DNA of 64,000 nt from Portunus trituberculatus (GCF_017591435.1 NC_059272.1:3887292-3951291); one strand, 5' to 3'; shown: positions 40,919 through 54,758, counted from the first letter of the stretch. Numbers and translations are program-made. Notes: a model not told the origin generated them from the letters alone.

Positions 40919-40968
40919 TCAGTCGGCAGTGTTGTTTACATCACTTTCGCCACCACGCTCATGAAACA

Positions 40969-41130
40969 ATTTGCTCATTATGTCATCTACAAGACAAAAA
41001 CCTAGTCCACTTCATACTAAATTGCCCTCAGTCAAAAGAAGAAAGAAAGAAAATTGTAGATCCCCAAAGACTAGTAAATGAAGACAAAAATCAAATGATT
41101 GGGGAGTTTGTTTTTGTTGTGCTTACATGA
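40969..41130 (+). pseudogene. LINE ORF2 C-terminal fragment with Cys/His motif
   Basis: 53 codons to a stop: CSLCHLQDKNLVHFILNCP gives C-x2-C-x8-H-x4-C, the same spacing type as the LINE 2 terminus at 16460-16540, followed by KEERKKIVDPQRL. Only this tail is present, directly after the (GA)n tract. It represents another copy or a related family. Confidence 0.6.

Positions 41131-42311
<1,181 letters not shown>

Positions 42312-42361
<50 letters not shown>
42312..42361. repeat. (GT)n microsatellite
   Basis: A GT run at the truncation point of the SINE. Confidence 0.97.
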
Positions 42362-42364
<3 letters not shown>

Positions 42365-44415
42365 AAATCATGCAAGAAGTACCATGGATATGAAGTATTG
42401 TTTGAAGACAGTACTGATGAGGTCCCTTACCTTGTCATCCTCCTAGAGACAAGCATGTTCAAAAGAACTACATGGCAATGTAGAGACATTAGATGAGAGC
42501 TTACACTCAACACATTAGTGAATTAGACTTGTAATATCACACTCAAAGTTCAAAATTTGCAAAAAATGCACAAAATGCACAAGAGGAAAATCATGACCAA
42601 CATAAGGATCAAGAGCAAATCTGAGGTCAAAACTCTAAAAGGAGCTATTTTTCACAATTCTAGAGTATAATGAGTGTGTGGAGCACAAAATTATTTTCTT
42701 AAATAAATAGGCCTTTCTAAATGAAGAAGTTATATTTTGTTCAACATGTTTTACTTGAAGTAGCAATCATTCAACAATATTCTTAGTGGTAATAATGTTC
42801 AGCACAAGTCACCAAGTACTTCCTCAGCACCAGGAGGGCGGGAGGCGCCCCAACAGTACCAACGTCAGTGTGGAGGCCACAAGTCCTGCATCCACTACAG
42901 ACAGGCGGGGAGGAACACAATCACTCAAGCTTTTACTCTTCTTAACAAAGTTTTCTACTGAAATACTTGAAAGTGAACTTGAGTTCCCTTGTTCCTCCGA
43001 GCCTCACTGCAGCTAACCATGAAGCATTCTATGTATGACTCAGGCACCAAATTGCAGAGATAAAAAAAATTGTAATTCTTTAAAAAATATTTAACATCTT
43101 AGGAGTCAATTTGAGAGTCATGATCCCTATGTTTCCTGAGCAAGGTCTCACTATACAGCCAGACATGGACAATGCCACTCAGCACATCAAGATTCAAAAC
43201 AGTAATAGTATAATAAACATGTACATATACATAAAAATAAATTTTAGCAAACTGATCATCACCTGCAGTTCATGGTCCACAGCCCTGCAAGGTTTATTAT
43301 GTTAGTGCATGTTAATAACACTGTCTTTGCATCCACCATGCACATGATGGTGTTAACTCTCATTACAGATCAAAGGTCATGCAATGCTACCCCTTGGGGA
43401 GTCACATCTTGCTGGGTCACATGAAGGAAGCTAACAAGAAACACTGAATACCACTGCCACAATAAAGACCCAAAGCCAGAACCTCCAATACCAATGTCCA
43501 GATCCCCTGTGAAAAATGTCAGCCAAGGACAGACCAAGAGCAATCAGCGTATGATGAAAGGGAACACCAAGTCCTTATCCACCACCCTATATGCCCTTTG
43601 TACAAGAAGCCAGCAAGGACAGAACAAGAACAAAATATCTAGAGGGTCACACACAATCCCTACCCTTCCTGTCTCACAACAACATTGAGTTTCATGGAAA
43701 GAGAACCTTTCTTCTGTCTGTGGTTCAAAAGCACACCCATGTCTAGGTACTTGGTGTGCTCTTCTTTGCAATGCCTATTAAATATCTGTTCACCCTGTGC
43801 TGAATGAGTTCATCTTTTACTTATTGCCCCTCAAGTGCAAATTCTATCAGACAATACAGCTTCTATTCTTGTGGTAACTGAAATAAGAGTACTGATTATG
43901 AGAAAAAGGAACATGAAAATTTCCACACACAAAGTGTTCACTGAAAAACAGGCAAAAAAGAAAACTTGACCACCTCAAGAAGGAGCCACAGGTGAAGCCA
44001 CAAGTTCTCCTCAGTAGCTCCTCAAGTGTTTCACACACAGCCTCTTTTCTTCTCCCATCTCTTGTTTTTTTATCTCTGACTGCCCAGCAGTTTGTCACTT
44101 TCAGAAAACAGTAAAGCCTCTTAAGAACTGAGTGGCTAAGTGGGACAAAAGTCCAGCCAGTACAGTGAAAGTAGCCTTTGGTCCTTTTAGGATGCCATTT
44201 ATTCTTCCACCACCAAAATTTTTTCAGTGTTTACAGTGAATGGAACAAAGTAAAGACTTTCTCACACATCTTACAGTCTGTGTGGATGTTCAGTCCATAT
44301 AGGAATGTGAAATACTGGAAGAATAAGCAGCGCTCTCAATACACTTTTGAAAATGAGTGTCTGTTACTAGTGTCCATCATGAGTGTTCCATGCAGATTTA
44401 CACTTCATAAAACAC
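42362..44415. other. No recognised gene; downstream of the Tab2-like gene
   Basis: AT-rich with one GC-rich island at about 42825-42925, which is open in more than one frame on each strand (see findings). No exon could be tied to the neighbouring gene. Confidence 0.4.
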
Positions 44416-44421
44416 TTTATT
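44416..44421 (-). promoter_or_regulatory. Candidate polyadenylation signal AATAAA
   Basis: AATAAA on the minus strand about 550 bases downstream of the stop codon of the Tab2-like gene. It gives a plausible 3' UTR of 44970-44400, which contains a (CA)n and a (CT)n run. It is a 6-base motif in AT-rich DNA, so it could be chance. Confidence 0.4.
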
Positions 44422-44969
44422 GTTTATGGGAGAGGAAGGAAACTTAAATAGAAGGATCAGGTGAGGGAGTACATATGTGAGGGGTGTTGGGAGAGGCCAG
44501 GTGTCTAGACAACAAGAAGGATATGGCCACCCACTTGTAGAGCATGGCGTCTGAGATGGATAGGTAGACACGCAAAATGCATGGACAGAGATATGAAGCA
44601 CTTCACTTTAAAGAATCAAGTTCATAAATCATTTAAGTTTTCTCTGGGAACCATATGGATAGTTAAAAGTAAGTGCACAGATCAGAAGAGCAACAGTGAA
44701 CAGTAATTATGCCTTCCTTATGTCAGTGTGTTGTGAGGCACGTCTGTGTCAGTCAGCCAGTCAAGGAAAGATAAACACACAGACAGACAAATAGTCACAG
44801 AAAGCACGCACATAAGCACATGCATGCATGAGTGCACGCACACGCACACACACACACACACACAATCACTTAAACCCAACATATTCATACACCATAGCAC
44901 AGAAATATGCCACTTTCTCTCTCTCTCTCTCTCTCATACACACACATACACAGACATCGTCCTCAGTCC

Positions 44970-45341
44970 TCAAACACTGTCGGAGCGGCGGTCCCTGAGG
45001 CTCAAGAATTTGTCCTTGAGGATGTTAGTGAGGCTGGGTTTGCCCTGCGATAGAGGGAGGGAAGAGCAGGAGCTGGTGTGTGGCAAGACAGCACCATCGG
45101 GTCTGGGTGAACCTGCGGGTGGACCTGCGGTATGTTGGAGGTGGTGGTGACGATGGTGGCAGTAGCAGGGGCCCTGGTGGTGGGGGGAAGTAGAGGCTGT
45201 CTGTCGGGAGGGAGTCGTACCTATGGTGAAGCGGGGAAAGTCGCACATCTCGCACATGCTCATGTCAGGGTGGTTGATGAAGGTGCACTTGGTGCAGCCC
45301 CACTTGTGACTCGCCTCCTCCACCCGCTCCCCGCCTCGCCC
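44970..45341 (-). CDS. Tab2: TAB2/TAB3-like adaptor, C-terminal exon with NZF zinc finger
   Basis: TAB2/TAB3 bridge K63-linked polyubiquitin to the kinase TAK1 in the cytoplasm; in arthropods this serves IMD/JNK immune signalling. The exon starts after a TATCTACAG acceptor in phase 0 and runs 123 codons to TGA. Residues 14-38 of the exon form the zinc finger W-G-C-x2-C-TF-INH-x5-C-x2-C-DFPRF. Four Cys, the Trp, the Thr-Phe pair that contacts ubiquitin in this family, the NH and the final PR-F all fit TAB2/3 rather than other RanBP2-type fingers. In vertebrate TAB2/3 the protein ends right after the finger. Here 85 more residues follow, rich in Ser, Pro and His, ending SLRDRRSDSV. A weak donor-like AG/GTACGA directly after the finger could mark an intron, but I see no acceptor that keeps a useful frame. 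Confidence 0.82.
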   Translation of the reverse strand, partial: GRGGERVEEASHKWGCTKCTFINHPDMSMCEMCDFPRFTIGTTPSRQTASTSPHHQGPCYCHHRHHHLQHTAGPPAGSPRPDGAVLPHTSSCSSLPLSQGKPSLTNILKDKFLSLRDRRSDSV

Positions 45342-45466
45342 CTGTAGATACAAGGTCTTAGTGTGGCATATGGCATCAAAGATAAAAAAAACAAAAAAAA
45401 CAATGTATTTAAATTGAATTGCAATATACATAATATGCAATTATTTTTTCAAGCAAGAAGGAAACT

Positions 45467-45508
<42 letters not shown>

Positions 45509-46553
45509 TCACTTGAACTGCAAGTTCCCTATAAGATAGGCAAAGAGTAATCCAAAAGACAGGAACAAATGTCTTGAAACCTCCCTCTTAAAAGAAGTCA
45601 AGTCATAGGAAGCTGGAAATATAGAAGCATATAGGAAGTTCCAGAGTTTATCAAAGGTATGAATGATTGAGAATACTGGTAACTATTGCATTAGAGAGTT
45701 GAGCAGAATAGGGATGAGAAGAAAGCCTTGTGCAGTGAGGCTGCAGGAGGGGAGGCATGCAGTTAGCAAGATCAGTAGAGCAGTTAGCATGAAAATAATG
45801 ATAAAAGATAGAGAGATGCAACATTTTGGCAGTGAGAAAGATGCTGAAGACAGTTAGTCAGAGGAATGGAGTTGATGAGACAAAAAGCTTTTGATTCCAC
45901 CCTATCTAATAAAACTGTGTGAGTTGAAACCCCCAAACATGCGAAGAGTACTCCATACAAGGACAGATAAGGCCTTTGTACAGAGTTAGCAATTGGAGGG
46001 GCAAGAAAGATTGGTGGAGATGCCTTAGAACGCTTAGCTTCATAGAAGCTGTTTTAGCAGGAGATGAGATGTGAAGTTTCCAGTTAAGTTTATGAGTAAA
46101 GGATATTCAGTGTAAAAGAGGGAGTCAGTTGAGTGTCATTGAAGAAGAGGGGATAGTTGTCCAGACTAAGTTTTCTCTGCCCCAATCAGAAATCTTAAAA
46201 GGATAAGAAGTCAGGCACACTGTGGCATCCCTGCATGATCTGTTGACTTCCTGAAGGGTTGGTTGTCTCTGAAAGGACGTGGAAAGATGTAGGGTGGTAT
46301 CATCAGCGTAGGAGTGGATAGAGCAAGTAGTTTGCTTAAGAAGATCATTAATGAATAATAGAAAGAGAGTGGGTGACAGAACAGAACCATGAGGAACACC
46401 ATTCTTAATAGATTTAGAACAGTGGCCATCTACAATGGCTGCAATAGAATGGTTGGAAAGGGAACTTGAAATAAAGTTGCAGAGAAGGATAGAAACCGTA
46501 GGAGGGTAGTTTTGAAATCAAAGCTTTGTGCCAGACTTTATCAAAAGCTTTCG

Positions 46554-46841
46554 TTATATGTCTAACGGTAAAAGATCACCAACAGAGTGACCTTGAAGGA
46601 AGCCATACTGGCGATCAGATAGAAGATTGTGAAGTGACAGATGTTTAAGAATCTTCCTATTCAGGATAGATTCATAAACTATAGACAAGCAACAGATCAA
46701 AGCTATAGGATGGTAGTTTGAGGGATTAGAACGGTCACCTATTTTAGGAACAGGCTCAATATAAGGAAACTTCCAGCAAGAAGGAAAGGTAGAAGTCGAT
46801 AGACATGATTGAAAAAGTTTGGAGAGGCAAGGTGTAAGCAT
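46554..46841 (-). pseudogene. Jockey-like LINE copy 4, RT fingers region
   Basis: 95 codons: FPSCWKFPYIEPVPKIGDRS, NPSNYHPIALICCLSIVYES and SDRQYGFLQGHSVGDLL. These are the W..A...PI.K.G, NYRPIS and Q.GF.....T.D blocks of LINE RT. Upstream (46842-46910) the PDG-like block continues in another frame. Confidence 0.8.
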
Positions 46842-47261
46842 GTAAGCACAGTTTTTGAGAAAAATAGGAGGGAACCCATCAGGTCCACAAGCCTTCTGAG
46901 GGTTTAGGCCAGCGAGGGTATGGAAAACATCATCACGGAGAATTTTGAAGGTATGAAATAGTCAAAGGGAGGCGGAGGGGGAGGGACACGCACAGAATCA
47001 TCCAAGGTGGATTTATTAGCAAAGGTTTGATAGAAGAGTTCAGCTTTAGAAACAGATGAGATGGCAGTGATGCCATTAGGATGAAAAGGAGGGAAAAATG
47101 AAAAAGTAAAGTTATTGGAGATGTTTTGGGCCAAATGCCGACAGTCACGAGGGGAGTTAGAATTTGAGATTTTGAAATTTTTTATTTATGAAGGAGTTTT
47201 TGGCAAGTTGAAGAACAGACTTGGCATGACTCCGGGCAGAAATATAAAGTGTATGGAAGGC

Positions 47262-47618
47262 TCAAGTACCTTTTGAGGGCAACCTCTCTATCATGTATTG
47301 CATGAGAACAGGCTGTGTTAAACCAAGGTTTAGAAGGTTTAGGTTCAGAAAAAAATGAGAAATGTACACCTCCATGCCAGACACTATCACCTCTGTCATG
47401 CACTCAGGGTCTCTGACACAGAAACTGTAATCATTCCAGGGAAAATCTGCATAATACTTCCTCAGGTCCCCCCAAATGGCAGAGTCAAAAATGCCAGTGG
47501 CACCTCTGCTTTTGGGGATCCTGTGGAGGGATTGGAGGAACAGGACAAGATACAGATATGAGATTGTGATCAGAGGAGCCCAACGGAGATGATACGGTAA
47601 CTGTACAGGGGTTCTCAA
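47262..47618 (-). pseudogene. Jockey-like LINE copy 4, endonuclease end and linker start
   Basis: 118 codons with GDLRKYYADFPWNDYSFCVR and the SDHN-like stretch in a neighbouring frame (47485-47679). The reading starts at the right border of the hAT-like MITE. Confidence 0.7.
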
Positions 47619-48259
47619 CCTTTTTAATGTTAGGTACCCCTCGAAGTCTTTCAGTATTGATCACGTACGCCTTACCCACAATGCAGCGTCAGGAAGGGTA
47701 ACTATAAATGCATGGTTTATTGACTTAGTTTATTAAGTTTAAATTGTGTTATATATGTGGAGCAGACACAATTTTTAATTAATATTAGTATGTTTCTATG
47801 AGGTAGTGTCGATAGGAACTGGTACCTTACAGGGAGACACTATATGTGACTAACATGCAATGCATTTACCAAAAAGGAACTACATCAGACAATTTTCAAT
47901 CATTATGGCAGTGAACTAGTGTTGCTTGCAGCTAGTTGCAACTTGTAACTAGTAACAGTGATAAATAAGTCACTGTGTGTGTGAATAACATTTAAAATAA
48001 TAAATCAGAACAAATATTATAGGTTTGCAAGGTTGTGTGGCAACTGTAATCCAAGAGAGCTTTCTCTCAAGTGATATAACTCCAAGAGTTTCCTTGTTAA
48101 CATTGTTAACATGTCCTGGTTCTAGTGAAGGACACATTGTAACTACAAACAAATTTGCTGCTATTCAAAACTGAAGCATTTTGAGAAACCTGCCATGTAC
48201 CCCCAAAATTCCTCTCATGTACCCCTGGGGGTACGCGTACCCCGGGTTGAGAACCCCTG
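47606..48259. mobile_element. hAT-like MITE inside LINE copy 4, 654 bp
   Basis: The left end CAGGGGTTCTCAACC and the exactly inverted right end GGTTGAGAACCCCTG are a classic hAT terminal repeat. The related LINE copy 2 reads straight through this point (29570-29580), which proves insertion. GGTAAC occurs on both sides, a few bases off the termini, so the 8-bp target duplication is imperfect. The right subterminal part has a GTACCCC/GGGGTAC palindrome. Confidence 0.9.
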
Positions 48260-49303
48260 CCCGGGTAACAGCATAAGCAGAAGGGTTAGCGGCAAGGAAA
48301 AGATCAAGAATGTTGGGAGTATCTCCAAGATGCTCAGGAATACGAGTTGTTCTAGGTCATGGAGGATAGGAAAGTTGAAGGCTAGTTCACCAGGATGGTC
48401 AATGAAGGGAGAGGAAAGCCAAAGCTGAAGGTGAACATTGAAATCTCCAAGGATGGAGATCTCTGCAAAATGCAAAAGGATAGAGGGACAAAATATGCTC
48501 TACTTTGGAAGTTAAATAATCAAAGAATTTACTGTAGCTAGAGGAGTTAGGGGAGAGACAGACAGCACAAATAAATCTAGTTAGAGAGTGACTATTGAAT
48601 CAAAGACAGATGGTGGAAAACTCTGAAGATTCAATAGCGTGGGCACGAAACCAACTTGAGTCATTGTGCAACATTCAGCTTTAGAAAGAAAATGAGGATA
48701 GAGAAAGTAGGAGGGAACAGAGAAGGGGCTACTGTCAGTTGTCTCAGACAGCTGTGTTTCAGTGAGGAAAAGAAGATGAGGATTAAGTACAGTTACATTA
48801 AAAAATATAGATATATTTAAGCAAGGTTGCATTCAAGTGTTGCCACAATGTCATGGATGGTTGTCTTCTAGAGTACTATATCACTGCATCTGTGGACTGT
48901 GCTCTCTTTAAAGTATTATTGTGTTCAAATATTCAATCCTAAGTTTATCCAATCTAATGATGGAGAACATTTACCTGTGAATTCAAACACATTAATCAAG
49001 ATAAGGCAAATAACAATACAAAATAGCACGATACGTATGCAGCCTACACGGAACTTTCCCCATCAGAACAAACATGATTTTTGTTCAGAAAATGTCTCAG
49101 ATAATATTACCTGAATAATCAAGATAATACTAATGTATTATCCACTCTATCATTTATCTTTATAAAAAAAACATTAGTAAAAATTAAACTTGCATTTTCC
49201 ATCACACATCCTCACATAACAGAGGCAACAAACACTAATCAGCAATGGACAATTGAATCACACCTTACTGTCGCTCAGGTCAAACTACACCACTGAGACT
49301 CAC

Positions 49304-49455
49304 CTGGTATTGGCTGTAGCTGTGGTTGGGGAGGGATGGGGGAGGGGGTGCAGGGGGAGGGGGCGCTGGGCGGGTGGGGTAGACAGGTGTGTGGGGAGTG
49401 TTGGGAGTATTGGGGGTGCCCATTTCACTCCCCAAGCTGGACCCGGAGCTTCCTC
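49304..49455 (-). CDS. Tab2: TAB2/TAB3-like adaptor, proline-rich linker exon
   Basis: 152-bp exon between acceptor TTCTTACAG and donor CAG/GTGAGT. It enters in phase 1 (the A left by the upstream exon completes AGA, Arg) and leaves in phase 0, which is what the NZF exon needs. The product is GSSGSSLGSEMG, then TPNTPNTPHTP, then a PAPPPPAPPPP stretch and SLPNHSYSQYQ. It lies between the coiled coil and the zinc finger, where vertebrate TAB2/3 also have an unstructured, Ser/Pro-rich link. The Pro run could bind SH3 or WW partners, but that is speculation. Confidence 0.78.
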
Positions 49456-50875
49456 CTGTAAGAATCAGTAGGTTTTGAGCAAATACAGACAAAAACTGAC
49501 ACAAACAAAACCATTCTCTTTTCATTCAAAAGAAGAGCATAACTTGTCTCTTAGTAATTCAAAAGGTGAGGATAACAATATCACTCTCAACAAGAGCAAT
49601 AAGCATCTCAAAAGTCCATTAAAGTATGCAAGTTTATATAACACTACTCAGTGCAAGGGATTACAGATGCTGCAAGACCTGTTTATCCATTAACATTATC
49701 CTCATGAAGTTTGTACTTGTTTTCTTTTAAAGACATGGCACTATACTCAAGAAACACAAAATTAGAGCTTATGAGACATTTCCCTAAGCAACAGTCACAA
49801 AGGATGTACCCATTCATTCCACTCCTTGCACACCATAATCTTTTTCTCCTCCTCTCACTCTTTCATAAATTAGCATTTTATCTCCCTATATTCTAAGTTA
49901 CCATCCAGCACTCACTACATCTATTCTGCTCAAATATAGTAGATTATATCATAACACATATCTATATCATATATGGTAGGTTATCATTCTTTTCCTGTGT
50001 CCACATAATTTTTCACTGCTTTATTTAATTCTTCAACCATTCTATAATTTGTCTCATCTCCTTTTACACACTTTCCTTGCTTCTACCATACTTTCTCCAT
50101 ACACACATACACAAGAGATATTTTGGCAAGTAATTTCAATAACACTCAAGTCTCTCTCTTGCACATGTGACTGTTGGTACAATGCAACAGTGAAAAACCA
50201 CCCATGCCTCATACTCATGTGTTTCAAGAAACTAAGATCCATTCCTCCACTTACCAAGAAACATATCTTTCCATCATTACGTATAATAAGTTTTCTTCCT
50301 ATTCAGTAAAACTGTCCTCCCATTCACATCATTCATTTCCAGTGTCATGAGGACAAACAGTAAATAAAAGAAAATCTTAAATAGCAGAAATAAAACCTTA
50401 CATATACTTTAATGGATAAGAAATTATGACAAATATCAAAAGTTCATCAGAGTCAGTTTCATGATTCAAAACATGATGTTCCTTTAAGGCTTTGATTATT
50501 TATTTATATTTATCATTATTTCTTATCCATTAAAATATAGTATGTAAGGTTTTATTTGTAGTACTTGAAATTTTTTTTTCTTTTATTGTTGGTCCCATCA
50601 TTGTCTGCAGACAACCTACCTGATTAGTTACTGATTGTGACTCATTATTAAGCAACTGCATCCCCTACAGGGAGTCAGCTTGCAGTGCAAAGGAAAGCTC
50701 TGAATCTATTCTTTTTAGAAAAACCATTTCTTTAAAACAAGATATTGTCCTCTGCTCAAACTGTCATGCTGTTTTATTTAAATTTGTGTTAAATTGTGTT
50801 AAAAACATAAGAGTTCTTGAGGGTGATTGATGACTGGCGGCACCTTTTAATGCCATATCAGGAAACATGTAACTC
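49456..50875 (-). other. Tab2-like gene, intron sequence without recognised elements
   Basis: Left part of the 6.2-6.4 kb intron between the linker exon and the upstream exon. AT-rich. A run near 50395-50420 returns inverted near 50525-50550 (CTTACATA...TTTAATGGATAAGAAAT and its inverse). No gene. Confidence 0.5.
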
Positions 50876-51452
<577 letters not shown>

Positions 51453-51551
51453 TTATATTTGTGTATATATTTTTGTATATTTATATTTTTATATTTTATT
51501 TTTTTTTTTATTTTTGTGTGTGTTTTTATGTATGTGTGTGTATGTTTGTGT

Positions 51552-51797
<246 letters not shown>

Positions 51798-51953
51798 TTA
51801 CCTAATTGTATTTACCTAATTGTAACATACGGAAAAGAGCTATGCTCGTGTTGTCCCGTCTCCATATCTATTAATGTCCAGCTTTTCTTAAAATCATGAA
51901 TATTCCTTGCGTTGACCACTTCCACGTCTAAACTATTCCATGCTTCCACCCTT

Positions 51954-52253
51954 CTATGAGGAAGCTATATTTTTCACATCTCTCCTATAAGTGGCCATTT
52001 TAGTTTTTCCCATGCCCTCTCGACATTCTTCCATTCCACATACACAGATCTTCCCTATCCATTTTTCCATGCCAATCATCACTCTGTATATTGCTATCAG
52101 GTCTCCCCTTTCTCTTCTGTTTTCCAGGGTTGGAAGTTGCATTCTTTTCAGTCTGTCTTCATAAGTCAAATCTCTTAAGTCAGGCACCATTTTGTTGCAG
52201 CCCTCTGTACTTTCTCTAGTTTCCTTATGTGTTTCTTTAAGTTCGCAGCCCAC
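51954..52253 (-). pseudogene. CR1-type LINE copy B, C-terminal region
   Basis: 99 codons, including KMVPDLRDLTYEDRLKRMQL and PTLENRRERGDLIAIYRV. This post-RT block (VQRAATK..P.L..L.Y..RL..L.LPTLE.RR.RGD) is characteristic of the CR1/Rex-like LINEs and supports the superfamily assignment. Confidence 0.85.
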
Positions 52254-52413
52254 TGTATTGTTGCATATTCAAGCCTCGGTCTTATCATTGCAGTAATTAT
52301 TTTCTTCATCATTTCTTCATCTAGATATCAACCACTCTTATGTTCCTCAATAAGTTCAATACTTCTCCAATTATTTTGTTTATATGTCTCTGGCGATAGG
52401 TCATTGGTAATTG

Positions 52414-53450
52414 TCACCCCAAGGTCTTTTTCTTCATGACTGGTTTTATGTCTTCATTTCCTATCTTGTACATACTCCTGATTCTTCTTTCACTCTTGCC
52501 AAACTCTATTTTCTTGCATTTTGTCGTGTTGAACTCCATTTGCCATGTACAGCTCCATTTCCATATTCTGTCCAAGTCTTCCTGGAGTAGTTCGCAATCT
52601 TTGTCACATCTCACTTTTCTTAACAATTTTGCATCGCCTGCAAATAGGCTCACATAACTGGACACCCCATCCACCATGTCATTTATGTAGACTGCGAACA
52701 TTACTGGTGCCAACACTGATCCCTGTGGAACTCCACTCTCCACCAATCCCCATTCTGATGGTCTGTCCTTAATTATTGTTCTCATTTCTCTTCCTACCAA
52801 AAGTCTTCCATCCATTTTAGTAAACTGCCATGCACTCCTCCTACCATTTCAAGTTTCCAGATCAGTCTCTGGTGTGGTACCTTATCAAAGGCCTTTTTAA
52901 ATCCAGATATATTCCATCAGCCCAACCATCTCTTTCCTGTATTACATCTATCACCCTCGAATAGTAACATATCAGGTTTGTCGTGCATGAACGCCTTTTC
53001 TAAAACCAAATTGACACTCACAAAGTATGTCATTTTTCTCCAAGAAGTCTGTCCATCTATTCTTCACCACCCTCTCACACATCTTAGCTACCACACTTGT
53101 AAGTGACACTGGTCTATAGTTCAATGGGTCTCTCTTGTTACCTGATTTATAGATTGGGACAATGTTAGCTCTTTTCCAGTCTTGGGGCACTACACCTTCC
53201 CTTAATGAGGCATCAATTACTTCACAAACTTTTTCTGCCAATTGCTCCTGCATTCTCTTAAAATCCATCCTGATACCCCATCAGGTCCCACAGCTTTTCT
53301 CACTTCTAAACTCCCCATCATGTTCTTGATCTCCTCCACAGTTACTTGAAACTCCTTCATAATCCCTTTCTGTTCCATTACCAGTGGTTTGTCAAAAGCA
53401 GTCTCCTTTGTGAATACCTTCCGAAAGCATCCATTCATAGCCTCTGCCAT
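52414..53450 (-). pseudogene. CR1-type LINE copy B, reverse transcriptase
   Basis: Three frames in order: 53450-53217 with LEVRKAVGPDGVSGWIL; 53268-52972 with VPQDWKRANIVPIYKSGNKR, NYRPVSLTS and CQFGFRKG; 52815-52414 with GVPQGSVLAPVMFAVYINDM and LFAGDAKLL. The last should be FADD: the second position of the catalytic Asp pair block is Gly here, Asp in copy D (GGC versus GAC). A short piece with the first catalytic Asp (IYLDLKKAFDKVPH in copy D) is frameshifted. Confidence 0.88.
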
Positions 53451-53796
53451 TTCCTGGGATCTTCACTGCATACTCCATTTACTTCTAAACTTTCAATACT
53501 TTCTCTATTTTTGATGTTGTTGTTCACATGTCTGTAAAAAGCCTTGGTTGGTCTTTACATTTATCAATTATATCCTTTTCTTGTTTCTTTCTTTCTTCTC
53601 TTCTAATCAACACATATTCATTTCTTGCTCTTTTGTAACTTTCCCACTGCTTAATCCGTCTTTTCCTTCTCCACCTCTTCCATGCATCCTCTTTTCTTGT
53701 TCTAGCCTTTTCACATCTATCGTTAAACCAGTCCTGCTTTCCAACTTCTCTATGTTGTCTTATTGGTACAAATTTTTCTCACCTTCTTTGTATATT

Positions 53797-54333
53797 TTAT
53801 AAATTCCTTCCACTTTTCATTTGCTCCTTAGCACTCTTGAATTTCATCCAATTTGTCTCTTGAAAGAATTTCTTTAGGTTTCCAAAATCTGTCTTGGCAT
53901 AATTCCATCTTCCCACTTTATATTCTTCATTTCTTCTAGATTTCTCTTCGTCTATCACCTTGAACTCCAAAACTGCATGATCACTCTTTGCTAAAGGGCA
54001 CTCCACCCTCATCTCCTCAATGACCATTGGCTCTGTACTAAAGACCAAGTCCAGTCTTGACGATGCTCCCTCTCCTCCAAACCTAGTATCTTCTTTGACC
54101 CACTGAGTTAACACATTTTCCATTGCCAGTGTCAATAGTGTATTTCCCCATGTTGTCTCTGATCCTTCCATTGACCAGTCCTCCCAACACACCTCTTTAC
54201 AATTAAAATCTCCCATCATTATAGTTCGTTCACAGCCACCCAACATTTCTTCCAGACATGTTCCTGTATCACTTATCATTTCTTCATATTCCTGTACTGA
54301 CCATGCATTTGTCTTAGGTGGTACGTACACCAC
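53797..54333 (-). pseudogene. CR1-type LINE copy B, endonuclease
   Basis: 178 codons starting in VYVPPKTNAWS. It has TIMMGDFNCKEVCWED (the GDFN motif), DTRFGGEGASSRLDLVFS and CPLAKSDHAVLEFKV (the SDH motif). The first EN motifs lie upstream (54340-54500) in another frame. It is followed on the minus strand by linker and RT. Confidence 0.88.
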
Positions 54334-54754
54334 TATGTAGTGCCTCTTTTTCCTTCATTAGTTTCTGCTCTGATCTTTAGCACTTCTGCCTTTCCCATAC
54401 CTTTTTCACTTGATCCACCTTTATATCTTTTTAACCAGCAACATCACTCCTCCTCCCATCTTACCTACTCTATTTCTTTTCCAAACGTTATATTTCCTTC
54501 TCCAACCTTCATCAGGTCTTCTCCCTCTCTCAGTTTTGTTTCAGTAAGACCCACAATATCTGGGTTCTTGTCCCTCAAGTAATCGTTGAGTTCTAAAATC
54601 CCGATATCACTCCATTTATGTTGGAATACATTACATTTCGCTCATATGTAAGTTTCTTTAGTCCTTTCTTGCTGTACTTTTCTGGGTTATGAACCACTTC
54701 CTCAGTCTCATATCCAAGATTCTCCAGAAAAACTCTTTCTTCTCTCTTCTGTGT

Positions 54755-54758
<4 letters not shown>

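Larger units (their letters stand above)
45470..48790 (-). mobile_element. Jockey-like LINE copy 4, in an intron
   Basis: Minus-strand copy from within EN (48790) through linker, RT and C-terminal region to a truncated 3' end at an expanded A/T tract (45471-45505). Visible blocks include YPFAE-like/SILGDFNVH (48430-48475), SSPLGSSDHNLISVSCP (47545-47620), NPSNYHPIALICCLS (46680-46740) and FYYSLMIFL...STPTL (46290-46350). The MITE at 47606-48259 splits EN. The 5' region is missing. Confidence 0.87.
45342..49303 (-). other. Tab2-like gene, last intron
   Basis: Intron of about 3.96 kb between donor CAG/GTGAGT (49303) and acceptor CTACAG (45342). It is almost entirely filled by a jockey-like LINE copy (45470-48790) on the same strand as the gene, which itself contains a hAT-like MITE. 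Bases 48790-49303 show no other feature. Confidence 0.75.

Noticed and set aside
45054..45225. Possible intron between GTACGA after the NZF and CGCAG before the last 33 codons
   Set aside because: Removing it would shift the frame into an early stop, while reading through stays open to a natural end.
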